From contig JAPFBR010000001.1 of NCBI GenBank assembly GCA_035798135.1, positions 1,116,001 to 1,180,000 on the forward strand: a stretch of DNA of 64,000 nt, given 5' to 3'. Every line of letters starts with the position of its first letter. The first letter of the stretch is position 1. The position numbers and the translations under genes were made by a program. Below, piece by piece: positions 15,170 through 22,491 of this stretch. The notes under the pieces are model-generated. The model was given only the letters and a program-made list of their open reading frames with translations, was not told the DNA's origin and did not search any database. Source of the DNA: Sediminicola sp035798135. Lineage in GTDB: Bacteria > Bacteroidota > Bacteroidia > Flavobacteriales > Flavobacteriaceae.

Positions 15170-16549
15170 TTATAGGCTTGTGGTAGATTGCTCTTTTAAA
15201 CTTTTTTTGTCGTTGGTGAAAGTTTTCTCCAAATCTTCCAAGGATATCCCCTTTGTCTCTGGCATCATGAAAATCACAAAAAATAATTGTAGGACCATCA
15301 TAAACGCAAAGAATATAAAAATGGGCCAGGGGTTATCTTTAAAAACCCCATCGGTACTATCCAAAAATATAGGGGTGATCAAAGTAATGACCGCTGCAAA
15401 TACCCAATGTACCCCTGTGCCAAACGACTGCCCGTAAGCCCTTACTTTGTTGGGGAATATTTCAGAAATGAATACCCAGATCACAGCTCCCTGTCCAATG
15501 GCATGTGAAGCAATAAAGGCACAAATAAAAATTAAGAGGAGCGTTGAGCTTGCCCCGGTATAAAAGCACCAGCCCACCATGGATAAACTGACTATATATC
15601 CTACGGAACCTATTTTCATTAATTGTTTTCTCCCCAATCTATCAATCAATTGAATACCTATAAGAGTAAAGATGAGGTTGATGATTCCGATGGAAATGGA
15701 ATTGAAAAGGGATTCCTTTCCTCCTAATCCGGCCCTTTCCAATATTTCTGGGGCATAGTACAACACAAAATTGATGCCCGATAATTGGTTAAAAAAGGCA
15801 ATCAGAAAGGCCAGCATCAAAGGTTTTTTATATTTCCCTTCAAAGAGTCCGGCTTTCTCGGTTTTGACGCCAATTGAATTTTTTATTTCCTCCAGTTTTA
15901 CCAGGGCCTGTGCCTTGTCAGAGATATAGGTTAGCATTTTTAGGGCCCCAGCCTCATCTTTTTTATTAAGTACAAGCCATCTTGGGCTATTGGGAACTTG
16001 TAAGACCATGACCGAATAAATTACAGCTGGGATGGCCTCGACCCCTAACATCCAACGCCAATCGTTAAGGCCATCAAAACCTTTTAGCAGGTAGTTGGAA
16101 ATAAAGGCAATGAAAATACCAAAGACTATGTTGAATTGGTAAAGTGCCCCTAATTTTCCTCGATTCTGAGCGGTTGAAATTTCGGATATATAAATGGGTG
16201 CCGCCACGGATGAAGCGCCTACCCCCAATCCTCCAATAAGCCTAAAGAAAGAAAACATATAAGGGTCTGTGGCCACGGCAGATCCTATGGCGGAAATGGA
16301 ATACAAGACCCCAATCCAAAATAAAGTTTTCTTTCTTCCGAGACGGTCGCAAGGAATTCCACCAAAAAGAGATCCCAAAACAGTACCCCAAAGGGCCATG
16401 GACATAATAAAGGTGCCATGGAACCAGGGAGAAGTTTGCCAAAGTTCTTTTATAGGCAAGTTCGCACCGCTGATAACAACGGTGTCAAAGCCAAATAAAA
16501 ATCCTGCTAAAGCTGCGGTAAGGGAAATTCTTAGTATACGTTTATTCAT
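15170..16549 (-). CDS. Major facilitator sugar porter (sugar:H+ symporter)
   Basis: This 459-residue protein has twelve membrane helices and the sugar-porter signatures: AALAGFLFGFDTVVISGA near the N-terminus, DRLGRKKTLF between helices 2 and 3, VPNSPRWL before the central loop, NQLSGINFVLYYAP in helix 7, DRLGRKQLM, and PETKGISLEDLE at the C-terminal end. The family includes XylE, GalP and AraE. The pattern supports pentose or hexose uptake with protons, but the sugar cannot be told. No catabolic genes lie beside it. Confidence 0.9.
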   Translation of the reverse strand: MNKRILRISLTAALAGFLFGFDTVVISGANLPIKELWQTSPWFHGTFIMSMALWGTVLGSLFGGIPCDRLGRKKTLFWIGVLYSISAIGSAVATDPYMFSFFRLIGGLGVGASSVAAPIYISEISTAQNRGKLGALYQFNIVFGIFIAFISNYLLKGFDGLNDWRWMLGVEAIPAVIYSVMVLQVPNSPRWLVLNKKDEAGALKMLTYISDKAQALVKLEEIKNSIGVKTEKAGLFEGKYKKPLMLAFLIAFFNQLSGINFVLYYAPEILERAGLGGKESLFNSISIGIINLIFTLIGIQLIDRLGRKQLMKIGSVGYIVSLSMVGWCFYTGASSTLLLIFICAFIASHAIGQGAVIWVFISEIFPNKVRAYGQSFGTGVHWVFAAVITLITPIFLDSTDGVFKDNPWPIFIFFAFMMVLQLFFVIFMMPETKGISLEDLEKTFTNDKKSLKEQSTTSL

Positions 16550-16647
16550 GGTGGTTGGTCAAAGCATGTAAACATACTAAAAAAACAATCGGAATATAAA
16601 AATTCAGAACTAATTAATTGAAGTCCTTACTGTACCTTGGAACGCGC

Positions 16648-17901
16648 TTATTTGGCCTTCAAGGGTTGAAGAATGGATACTATATGATCTAGTACTTTGA
16701 GACTGGCTCCCTTGTTTTGTGCGATATAGTTGGCATTGATCATCCCCGTTGTTTTTCTGAATACAGGGTTTTGCAGCAGGCCATCCAACGTCGTTTGTAA
16801 TCCCATCTTATCGGCAATTGGAAGCACCCCTTTAAGGGCCACCAGATCTTCAGCCTCCTTAAAGCCTTTATATTGTGGACCAATGAGTACTGGGATTCCA
16901 AAAACCGCAGGTTCCAGTGTATTGTGGAGGCCGGTGGCGAACCCACCACCTACATAGGCCATATCGGCATAGCTGTATATTTTGGTAAGTAGGCCAACGG
17001 TGTCAATGATCAGAACTTCGGCATCGGTTATATCGGTTTGGTCCAATTCGGAATATAGCACTGTTTTTTTGGCGATGGCTGCTTTAAGTCTTTGAATATG
17101 GGCTTCCTTAATATTATGGGGCGCTATTGCGAATTTCATCTGTAGATCTGGGGTATTGATATAGTTCAGGAGGATGGCCTCGTCCTCTGGCCAGGTACTG
17201 CCTGCTACAAGGCATGGGTGTCCCTGTTTGAAAGCCGTCATAAAATCCAGCGAATTATCCTGGTCCAATATTTCTGATACCCTATCCAGTCTGGTGTCCC
17301 CAACGATGGTAGTATTGTGGATGTCGATTGATTGGAGCAAGTCTTGGGAGTCGTTGTCCTGAACAAAAATATGGGAGAACGTACGAAGGGCTTGCCTCAT
17401 AAAACCACCATAGGCCTTAAAGAAAATCTGTCGCTTTTTGAAAATTGCGGAAATCAATAGGGTGGGGACCTGCTGCTTGTTCAGTTCGCGTAAATAGTTG
17501 GGCCAAATTTCATACTTCACAAAAATGGCAAGCTTTGGCCGTGTCAAGGCCATAAATTTCTCAGCATTTTTTTTCGTATCCAAGGGCAGGTATACTACGA
17601 GGTCGGCAACGGGTGTGTTTTTTTTGACCTCATAGCCAGAGGGCGAGAAAAACGTCACCAAAATTTTAAAATCGGGATATATAATTTTTAACCTTTCAAT
17701 GATGGGCAGCCCTTGTTCAAATTCGCCCAAAGAGGCTGTGTGTACCCATATAATCTTGTCATGGTCGGAGATCTGTTGTTGTAGTTGGGAAAAGACATTT
17801 TTTCTACCAGCTACAAACAACTTTAGTTTGGGGCTAAAATTGGCTACCAATTTTAGGACAAAGGACGCTACTAGTACCACTAAATTATATAGAAATAACA
17901 C
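16648..17901 (-). CDS. waaA: 3-deoxy-D-manno-octulosonic acid (Kdo) transferase
   Basis: This 417-residue GT30 glycosyltransferase has an N-terminal membrane anchor (LFLYNLVVLVASFVLKL) and the signatures IIWVHTASLGEFEQG, FVKYEIWPNYL, LVAGSTWPEDE and AYVGGGFATGLHNTLEPAVFG. WaaA adds Kdo to the lipid A precursor at the cytoplasmic face of the inner membrane. The start codon is GTG at 17901. The gene is divergent from the DegT aminotransferase gene at 17996. Confidence 0.94.
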   Translation of the reverse strand: MLFLYNLVVLVASFVLKLVANFSPKLKLFVAGRKNVFSQLQQQISDHDKIIWVHTASLGEFEQGLPIIERLKIIYPDFKILVTFFSPSGYEVKKNTPVADLVVYLPLDTKKNAEKFMALTRPKLAIFVKYEIWPNYLRELNKQQVPTLLISAIFKKRQIFFKAYGGFMRQALRTFSHIFVQDNDSQDLLQSIDIHNTTIVGDTRLDRVSEILDQDNSLDFMTAFKQGHPCLVAGSTWPEDEAILLNYINTPDLQMKFAIAPHNIKEAHIQRLKAAIAKKTVLYSELDQTDITDAEVLIIDTVGLLTKIYSYADMAYVGGGFATGLHNTLEPAVFGIPVLIGPQYKGFKEAEDLVALKGVLPIADKMGLQTTLDGLLQNPVFRKTTGMINANYIAQNKGASLKVLDHIVSILQPLKAK

Positions 17902-17961
17902 TCGATAATCGTTTCGCGCTAAATTACGATTCTTTACAAGGATACCTTGGCTTCAGTTCCT

Positions 17962-17969
17962 TATTTTTG
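17962..17969 (+). promoter_or_regulatory. -7 box for the DegT-galE operon
   Basis: TATTTTTG is a perfect TAnnTTTG element about 27 bases before the ATG at 17996. No TTTG was found at the ideal 19-bp spacing upstream. Confidence 0.45.
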
Positions 17970-17995
17970 TATTATTGTTTATATAAATATTGAAG

Positions 17996-19150
17996 ATGAA
18001 GAAAATACAAATGGTAGACCTGAACGGGCAATACCAGTCGATTAAAGAACAGATCAATTCATCCATAACCCAAATTTTAGAAACCACAGCTTTTATAAAC
18101 GGACCGGAGGTTCATGCCTTTCAAAAGGAGCTTGAAACCTATTTGGGCGTAAAGCACGTTATTCCGTGTGCCAATGGTACGGACGCTTTACAGATTGCTA
18201 TGATGGGCTTGGGCTTGGAGCAGGGGGATGAGGTGATCACTGCAGATTTTACCTTTGCCGCCACTGTAGAGGTTATTGCCCTATTAAAGCTTACCCCCGT
18301 ATTGGTAGACGTTGATCCAGATACCTTCAATATAGATCCCGTAGCCTTGGAAAAGGCGATTACCTCGAAAACAAAAGCCATCGTTCCGGTACATCTTTTT
18401 GGTCAATGTGCCAATATGGATGTGATCATGGCGATAGCCAAAAAGCATAACTTATATGTCATAGAAGATAATGCCCAGGCCATTGGGGCTACCTATACCT
18501 CTGGAGACGGTAAAAAGATAAAGGCGGGAACCATTGGCCATGTTGCAGCAACTTCTTTCTTTCCTTCTAAGAATTTAGGCTGTTATGGGGATGGTGGTGC
18601 CATTTTCACCAATGATGATGCATTGGCACATACCTTGAGGGGAATTGTAAACCACGGAATGTATGAACGCTACCACCACGATGTGGTAGGTGTCAATTCC
18701 AGATTGGATTCCATACAGGCTGCCGTGCTAAGGGCAAAATTGCCCAAATTGGATGCCTACAATAGCTCAAGACGTAATGCTGCCAAAGGCTATTCAAAAG
18801 CTTTACAAGGACAGAAAAACATAAGGGTCCCCAAAACGGTCAACGGCTGTGAAGGAATTTGCGATACTTGTGATTGTCATGTTTTCCATCAATATACCTT
18901 GCGTATTATGAACGGGCAAAGGGATGCCCTGGTTCAGCATTTGGGTGAAAAGGGAATCCCATGTGGGGTGTATTACCCCATTCCCTTACACCTTCAAAAG
19001 GCATATTTGGATGAGCGATACAAGGAATCCGATTTTCCGGTGACCAACCAATTGGTGAAGGAAGTCATTTCCCTGCCGATGCATACCGAGCTGGACGAGG
19101 AGCAGATCGATTTTATCACACAAACAATTATAAAATTCATTAACGATTAA
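17996..19150 (+). CDS. DegT/DnrJ/EryC1/StrS aminotransferase with a cysteine cluster
   Basis: I chose the ATG at 17996 over a TTG at 17990; the product has 384 residues. Sugar-nucleotide aminotransferase signatures are VIPCANGTDALQIAM, VIEDNAQAIGATY and TSFFPSKNLGCYGDGGAI, with Lys192 as the pyridoxal phosphate lysine. The enzyme should transaminate a keto sugar nucleotide for surface glycans. Before HVFHQYT it has an unusual GCEGICDTCDC segment with cysteines 285, 289, 292 and 294. The galE gene starts 5 bases later, so the pair feeds nucleotide-sugar synthesis for lipopolysaccharide or capsule, in line with waaA across the promoter. Confidence 0.9.
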   Translation: MKKIQMVDLNGQYQSIKEQINSSITQILETTAFINGPEVHAFQKELETYLGVKHVIPCANGTDALQIAMMGLGLEQGDEVITADFTFAATVEVIALLKLTPVLVDVDPDTFNIDPVALEKAITSKTKAIVPVHLFGQCANMDVIMAIAKKHNLYVIEDNAQAIGATYTSGDGKKIKAGTIGHVAATSFFPSKNLGCYGDGGAIFTNDDALAHTLRGIVNHGMYERYHHDVVGVNSRLDSIQAAVLRAKLPKLDAYNSSRRNAAKGYSKALQGQKNIRVPKTVNGCEGICDTCDCHVFHQYTLRIMNGQRDALVQHLGEKGIPCGVYYPIPLHLQKAYLDERYKESDFPVTNQLVKEVISLPMHTELDEEQIDFITQTIIKFIND

Positions 19151-19155
19151 TTAAA

Positions 19156-20175
19156 ATGAAGATACTCGTAACGGGAGGACTTGGGTTTATAGGTTCACAC
19201 ACGGTCGTAGAATTACAAAATAAAGGTTTCGAGGTTGTTATCATTGACGACCTTTCCAATTCATCCCAAGAGGTATTGGGGCGCATTGCCTCCATCACCG
19301 GAAAAGAGCCAGTTTTTGAAAAATTGGATCTTAGGGAAAAAGGGAAAGTGGCCGATTTTTTTAAAAGGCACCAGGATGTCCAGGGCGTGATCCACTTCGC
19401 AGCTTCCAAAGCGGTTGGTGAAAGTGTGGACAAGCCTTTACTTTATTACGAGAACAATATCAATACCTTGGTGTATATCCTTCAAGAAATTACCCAAAAA
19501 GAAAAAGTAGGGTTCATTTTCAGTTCCTCCTGTACCGTATATGGACAGGCGGACACCATGCCCATTACGGAAAACGCCCCGGTAAAACCAGCGGAATCCC
19601 CTTATGGAAACACAAAACAGATAGGGGAGGAAATTATTAGGGATACCTGTAAGGTGACCAAAGGTCTAAACGCTATTTCGTTGCGGTATTTTAATCCTAT
19701 GGGTGCCCACCCATCTGCTGCCATTGGGGAATTGCCCATTGGAGTGCCGCAAAATTTGGTGCCCTTTATCACGCAGACGGGCGCAGGATTACGAAAGGAA
19801 TTATCGGTCTTTGGGGATGATTACCCGACTTCTGATGGTACCTGTGTCCGGGATTATATCCATGTGGTGGATCTTGCCAAGGCGCATGTGGTGGCATTGG
19901 AAAGACTCCTCGAAGGAAAAAATAAGGAAAACTATGAAGTCTTCAATGTGGGTACTGGAACAGGAAGTACGGTATTGGAGGTCATTAAAAGTTTTGAGAA
20001 AGCTTCCGGGAAAAATTTGAATTACAAAATTGTAGCCCGCAGGGCTGGAGATGTTACATCGGCCTATGCAGATACCACAAAAGCCAATAATATACTTGGA
20101 TGGAAATCGGAATCCTCCTTGGATGAGGCCATGAAATCTGCCTGGGATTGGGAACTAAAAGTTAGAAATAAATAG
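19156..20175 (+). CDS. galE: UDP-glucose 4-epimerase
   Basis: This 339-residue extended short-chain dehydrogenase has the NAD motif TGGLGFIGSHTVVEL at the N-terminus, FSSSCTVYGQ, the catalytic SPYGNTKQIGE (Tyr-x3-Lys), SLRYFNPMGAHPSA and DGTCVRDYIHVVDLA. These are full GalE signatures. The enzyme interconverts UDP-glucose and UDP-galactose, giving precursors for surface polysaccharides. It follows the DegT gene closely and is followed after 11 bases by an amidohydrolase. Confidence 0.95.
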   Translation: MKILVTGGLGFIGSHTVVELQNKGFEVVIIDDLSNSSQEVLGRIASITGKEPVFEKLDLREKGKVADFFKRHQDVQGVIHFAASKAVGESVDKPLLYYENNINTLVYILQEITQKEKVGFIFSSSCTVYGQADTMPITENAPVKPAESPYGNTKQIGEEIIRDTCKVTKGLNAISLRYFNPMGAHPSAAIGELPIGVPQNLVPFITQTGAGLRKELSVFGDDYPTSDGTCVRDYIHVVDLAKAHVVALERLLEGKNKENYEVFNVGTGTGSTVLEVIKSFEKASGKNLNYKIVARRAGDVTSAYADTTKANNILGWKSESSLDEAMKSAWDWELKVRNK

Positions 20176-20186
20176 CATAATATAAT

Positions 20187-21464
20187 ATGAAAAAAATACT
20201 CCTTTCTGTTTTGGCATTCTTGCCTTTTTTAGTCGCTGCCCAAGACACTTATTTGCATTGTGGTAAACTAGTGGATGTGAAATCGGGCAAGCTGTTGACC
20301 GAAAAAACCATCATTGTCTCCGGGGATAGAATCAAGGAAATTAAGAACGGTTATGTATCGGGAGGGGGAAAGGATATAAGCATCGATCTAAAAAGTAAAA
20401 CTGTACTCCCAGGATTGATAGATATGCATGTGCATATCGAAAGTGAGTCGAACCCAAAAACATATATCAATAGATATGTACAAAATGAGGCAGATATCGC
20501 CTTTGAATCAACGGTATATGCCAAGAATACCTTAATGGCCGGATTTACTACCGTTAGGGATCTGGGTGGTTCCGGCGTTAACATAGCCTTGCGTAATGCC
20601 ATCAATAAAGGATTGGTAGACGGACCCCGTATTTTTACAGCGGGCAAAGCCATTGCCACCACAGGAGGGCATGCAGATCCGACTAACGGAATGAAGCATG
20701 ACCTAATGGGGGATCCGGGCCCAAAAGAGGGGGTGGTAAATTCTCCTGAAGATGGGAAGAAGGCCGTAAGGCAACGCTATAAGGATGGAGCGGATGTAAT
20801 TAAGATAACGGCAACTGGAGGGGTGTTGAGTGTAGCCAAGAGCGGAAGCAATCCACAGTTCACCATAGAGGAAATAAAGGCGATTACAGAAACGGCCAAA
20901 GATTATGGCATGCTTACCGCAGCCCATGCCCATGGGGACGAGGGCATGCAAAGGGCCATCTTGGGAGGTATAAAAACTATAGAACACGGGACCTTAATGA
21001 GTGATGCCACCATGGATTTGATGGTCAAGTACAACAGTTACCTGGTGCCTACGATCATCGCGGGAAAACAGGTGGTGGAGAAAGCGGCAATACCGGGATA
21101 TTTTCCAGACGTGGTAGCACAAAAAGCAAGAGAAGTGGGACCTTTGGTAGCGGATATGTTCAGAAGGGCCTACAAAAAAGGGGTGCCCATTGCATTTGGT
21201 ACAGATGCAGGGGTTTTTACCCATGGCCTAAACGCCAAGGAGTTTGGGTATATGGTAGAGGGCGGGATGCCGATTATGGAAGCCTTGGCTTCAGCAACCG
21301 TCACCAATGCCGATCTATTGGGGATGGGTGATAGCCTAGGCCAGTTAAAAGTGGGGTATTTAGCCGATATCGTTGCCGTGGATGACAATCCTTTGGAGAA
21401 TGTGGCAACCTTGGAAAAGGTCACCTTTGTCATGAAAAATGGAGAGGTTTATAAAAACGAGTAA
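20187..21464 (+). CDS. Secreted amidohydrolase (imidazolonepropionase-like / Xaa-Pro dipeptidase type)
   Basis: A signal peptide (MKKILLSVLAFLPFLVAAQ) precedes an amidohydrolase TIM barrel of 425 residues in total. Metal-site motifs are PGLIDMHVHIE, a lysine in ADVIKITATGG as the likely carbamylated or ligand residue, AAHAHGDEG, IEHGTL and AFGTDAGVFTHG. The relatives are periplasmic metal-dependent hydrolases that cleave Xaa-Pro dipeptides or related amides. The exact substrate is not evident. It appears to be at the end of the DegT-galE transcript, with little functional link. Confidence 0.87.
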   Translation: MKKILLSVLAFLPFLVAAQDTYLHCGKLVDVKSGKLLTEKTIIVSGDRIKEIKNGYVSGGGKDISIDLKSKTVLPGLIDMHVHIESESNPKTYINRYVQNEADIAFESTVYAKNTLMAGFTTVRDLGGSGVNIALRNAINKGLVDGPRIFTAGKAIATTGGHADPTNGMKHDLMGDPGPKEGVVNSPEDGKKAVRQRYKDGADVIKITATGGVLSVAKSGSNPQFTIEEIKAITETAKDYGMLTAAHAHGDEGMQRAILGGIKTIEHGTLMSDATMDLMVKYNSYLVPTIIAGKQVVEKAAIPGYFPDVVAQKAREVGPLVADMFRRAYKKGVPIAFGTDAGVFTHGLNAKEFGYMVEGGMPIMEALASATVTNADLLGMGDSLGQLKVGYLADIVAVDDNPLENVATLEKVTFVMKNGEVYKNE

Positions 21465-21495
21465 ACCAAAGCATGGGAATTTTCGTAAATAACAT

Positions 21496-21849
21496 ATGGT
21501 TGTAAATTTTCCCAATAGTTCCAAATTGCTGGAGACAGCAGAGGCAGAAAACCTGTATGGCAATTTAGTCGCACAATTGATCAAGGACTTTGGCTTGGCC
21601 AACGTATTTATTGAGCTTTTTGAAGGCATTGCCCCCGAAGAACTAAAAAAGATCATCCATGAAAAGGTCTATGTACTGATCATGGAGAAATTTGCGGACT
21701 ACCTCAATCTACTTTATATTATTGATGTACCCGAAAATACGGTTAAGGCAATTACTGCGATAGATGTTGTTGAAGTATCCGAAGAGGTGACCTTCCTCAT
21801 TTTAAAGCGGGAATGGCAAAAAGTCTGGTTCAAGGCAAAATACAAGTAG
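21496..21849 (+). CDS. Conserved hypothetical cytosolic protein
   Basis: The product has 117 residues, mostly helical with alternating charged and hydrophobic residues, no signal peptide and no membrane segment. It begins MVVNFPNSSKLLETAEAEN, and the middle contains ELFEGIAPEELKKIIHEKV. I do not recognise a family. It starts 31 bases after the amidohydrolase gene and converges on the outer-membrane gene at 21858 with only 8 bases between them. Confidence 0.7.
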   Translation: MVVNFPNSSKLLETAEAENLYGNLVAQLIKDFGLANVFIELFEGIAPEELKKIIHEKVYVLIMEKFADYLNLLYIIDVPENTVKAITAIDVVEVSEEVTFLILKREWQKVWFKAKYK

Positions 21850-21857
21850 ATTTCCAA

Positions 21858-22388
21858 TTAAAAATAGACTCTCACAAAGGGCATAAAAGGATCTGCATAG
21901 ATGCTCTTTTCATCATCGTAGAGTAGGTCATATCGAATTCCAAAGGTAACATTGCGGTTACTGTAGCCGATACCTATAAATAGGGCAGGGGACCAGTAAT
22001 TATCCTCTATATTGGCACCATCAAAAACAAAATCCCTGTTCACCCTCAACTGTTCCAATTCTGCGGATAGCTGTATGGGCCGCACGGGATTGTATAACGT
22101 TAAAAGACTGCCGCCATAGGCGATGAATTTAGAGTCTTGAAACTTGGAATAATTAAAATTCAGCCCCAATCCCATGGCAATTTGTTCGTTGGCCTGATAG
22201 ATGGCGCTGGGAGAAAGGGAAGCGTTAAAGGAGTCCCTGCCAAATCCAAGTCCGATGCCGCCCCCATAGTGCACATTATTCCAGAAATCACCTGAATTTC
22301 GGTAACCCTGACCGAAGGCAACAATGCTACCGAGTGTGAAAAAAAACATCAAAATGAGTTTTTTTGATAGGGAAAGCTGCCTTTTCAT
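21858..22388 (-). CDS. Small outer-membrane beta-barrel protein
   Basis: This 176-residue protein has a signal peptide (LILMFFFTLGSIVAFGQ), glycine-rich amphipathic strands (VHYGGGIGLGFGRDSF, FIGIGYSNRNVTFGIRYDLL) and the terminal aromatic end VRVYF of a beta-barrel. It is divergent from sucA. I recall that database entries for such genes sometimes carry a decarboxylase name borrowed from the neighbour; nothing in this sequence supports an enzyme. Function unknown. Confidence 0.78.
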   Translation of the reverse strand: MKRQLSLSKKLILMFFFTLGSIVAFGQGYRNSGDFWNNVHYGGGIGLGFGRDSFNASLSPSAIYQANEQIAMGLGLNFNYSKFQDSKFIAYGGSLLTLYNPVRPIQLSAELEQLRVNRDFVFDGANIEDNYWSPALFIGIGYSNRNVTFGIRYDLLYDDEKSIYADPFMPFVRVYF

Positions 22389-22448
22389 AATAATCGTTAA
22401 TTTTTACAATATTCCCCACTAAGGTAAGCTTGGAAATGTTAATTGTTG

Positions 22449-22456
22449 TATTTTTG
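22449..22456 (+). promoter_or_regulatory. -7 box for sucA-sucB
   Basis: TATTTTTG (perfect TAnnTTTG) lies 36 bases before the sucA ATG. A TTG stands 16 bp upstream, shorter than the usual 19-bp spacing. Confidence 0.5.
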
Positions 22457-22491
22457 ATTAAATTTTGTTCAAAAGACTGAGATAACCGTTC

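Noticed and set aside
21858..22388. An enzyme name (2-oxoglutarate decarboxylase) for the gene beside sucA
   Set aside because: The protein is a short signal-peptide-bearing beta-barrel with no thiamine-enzyme motif.
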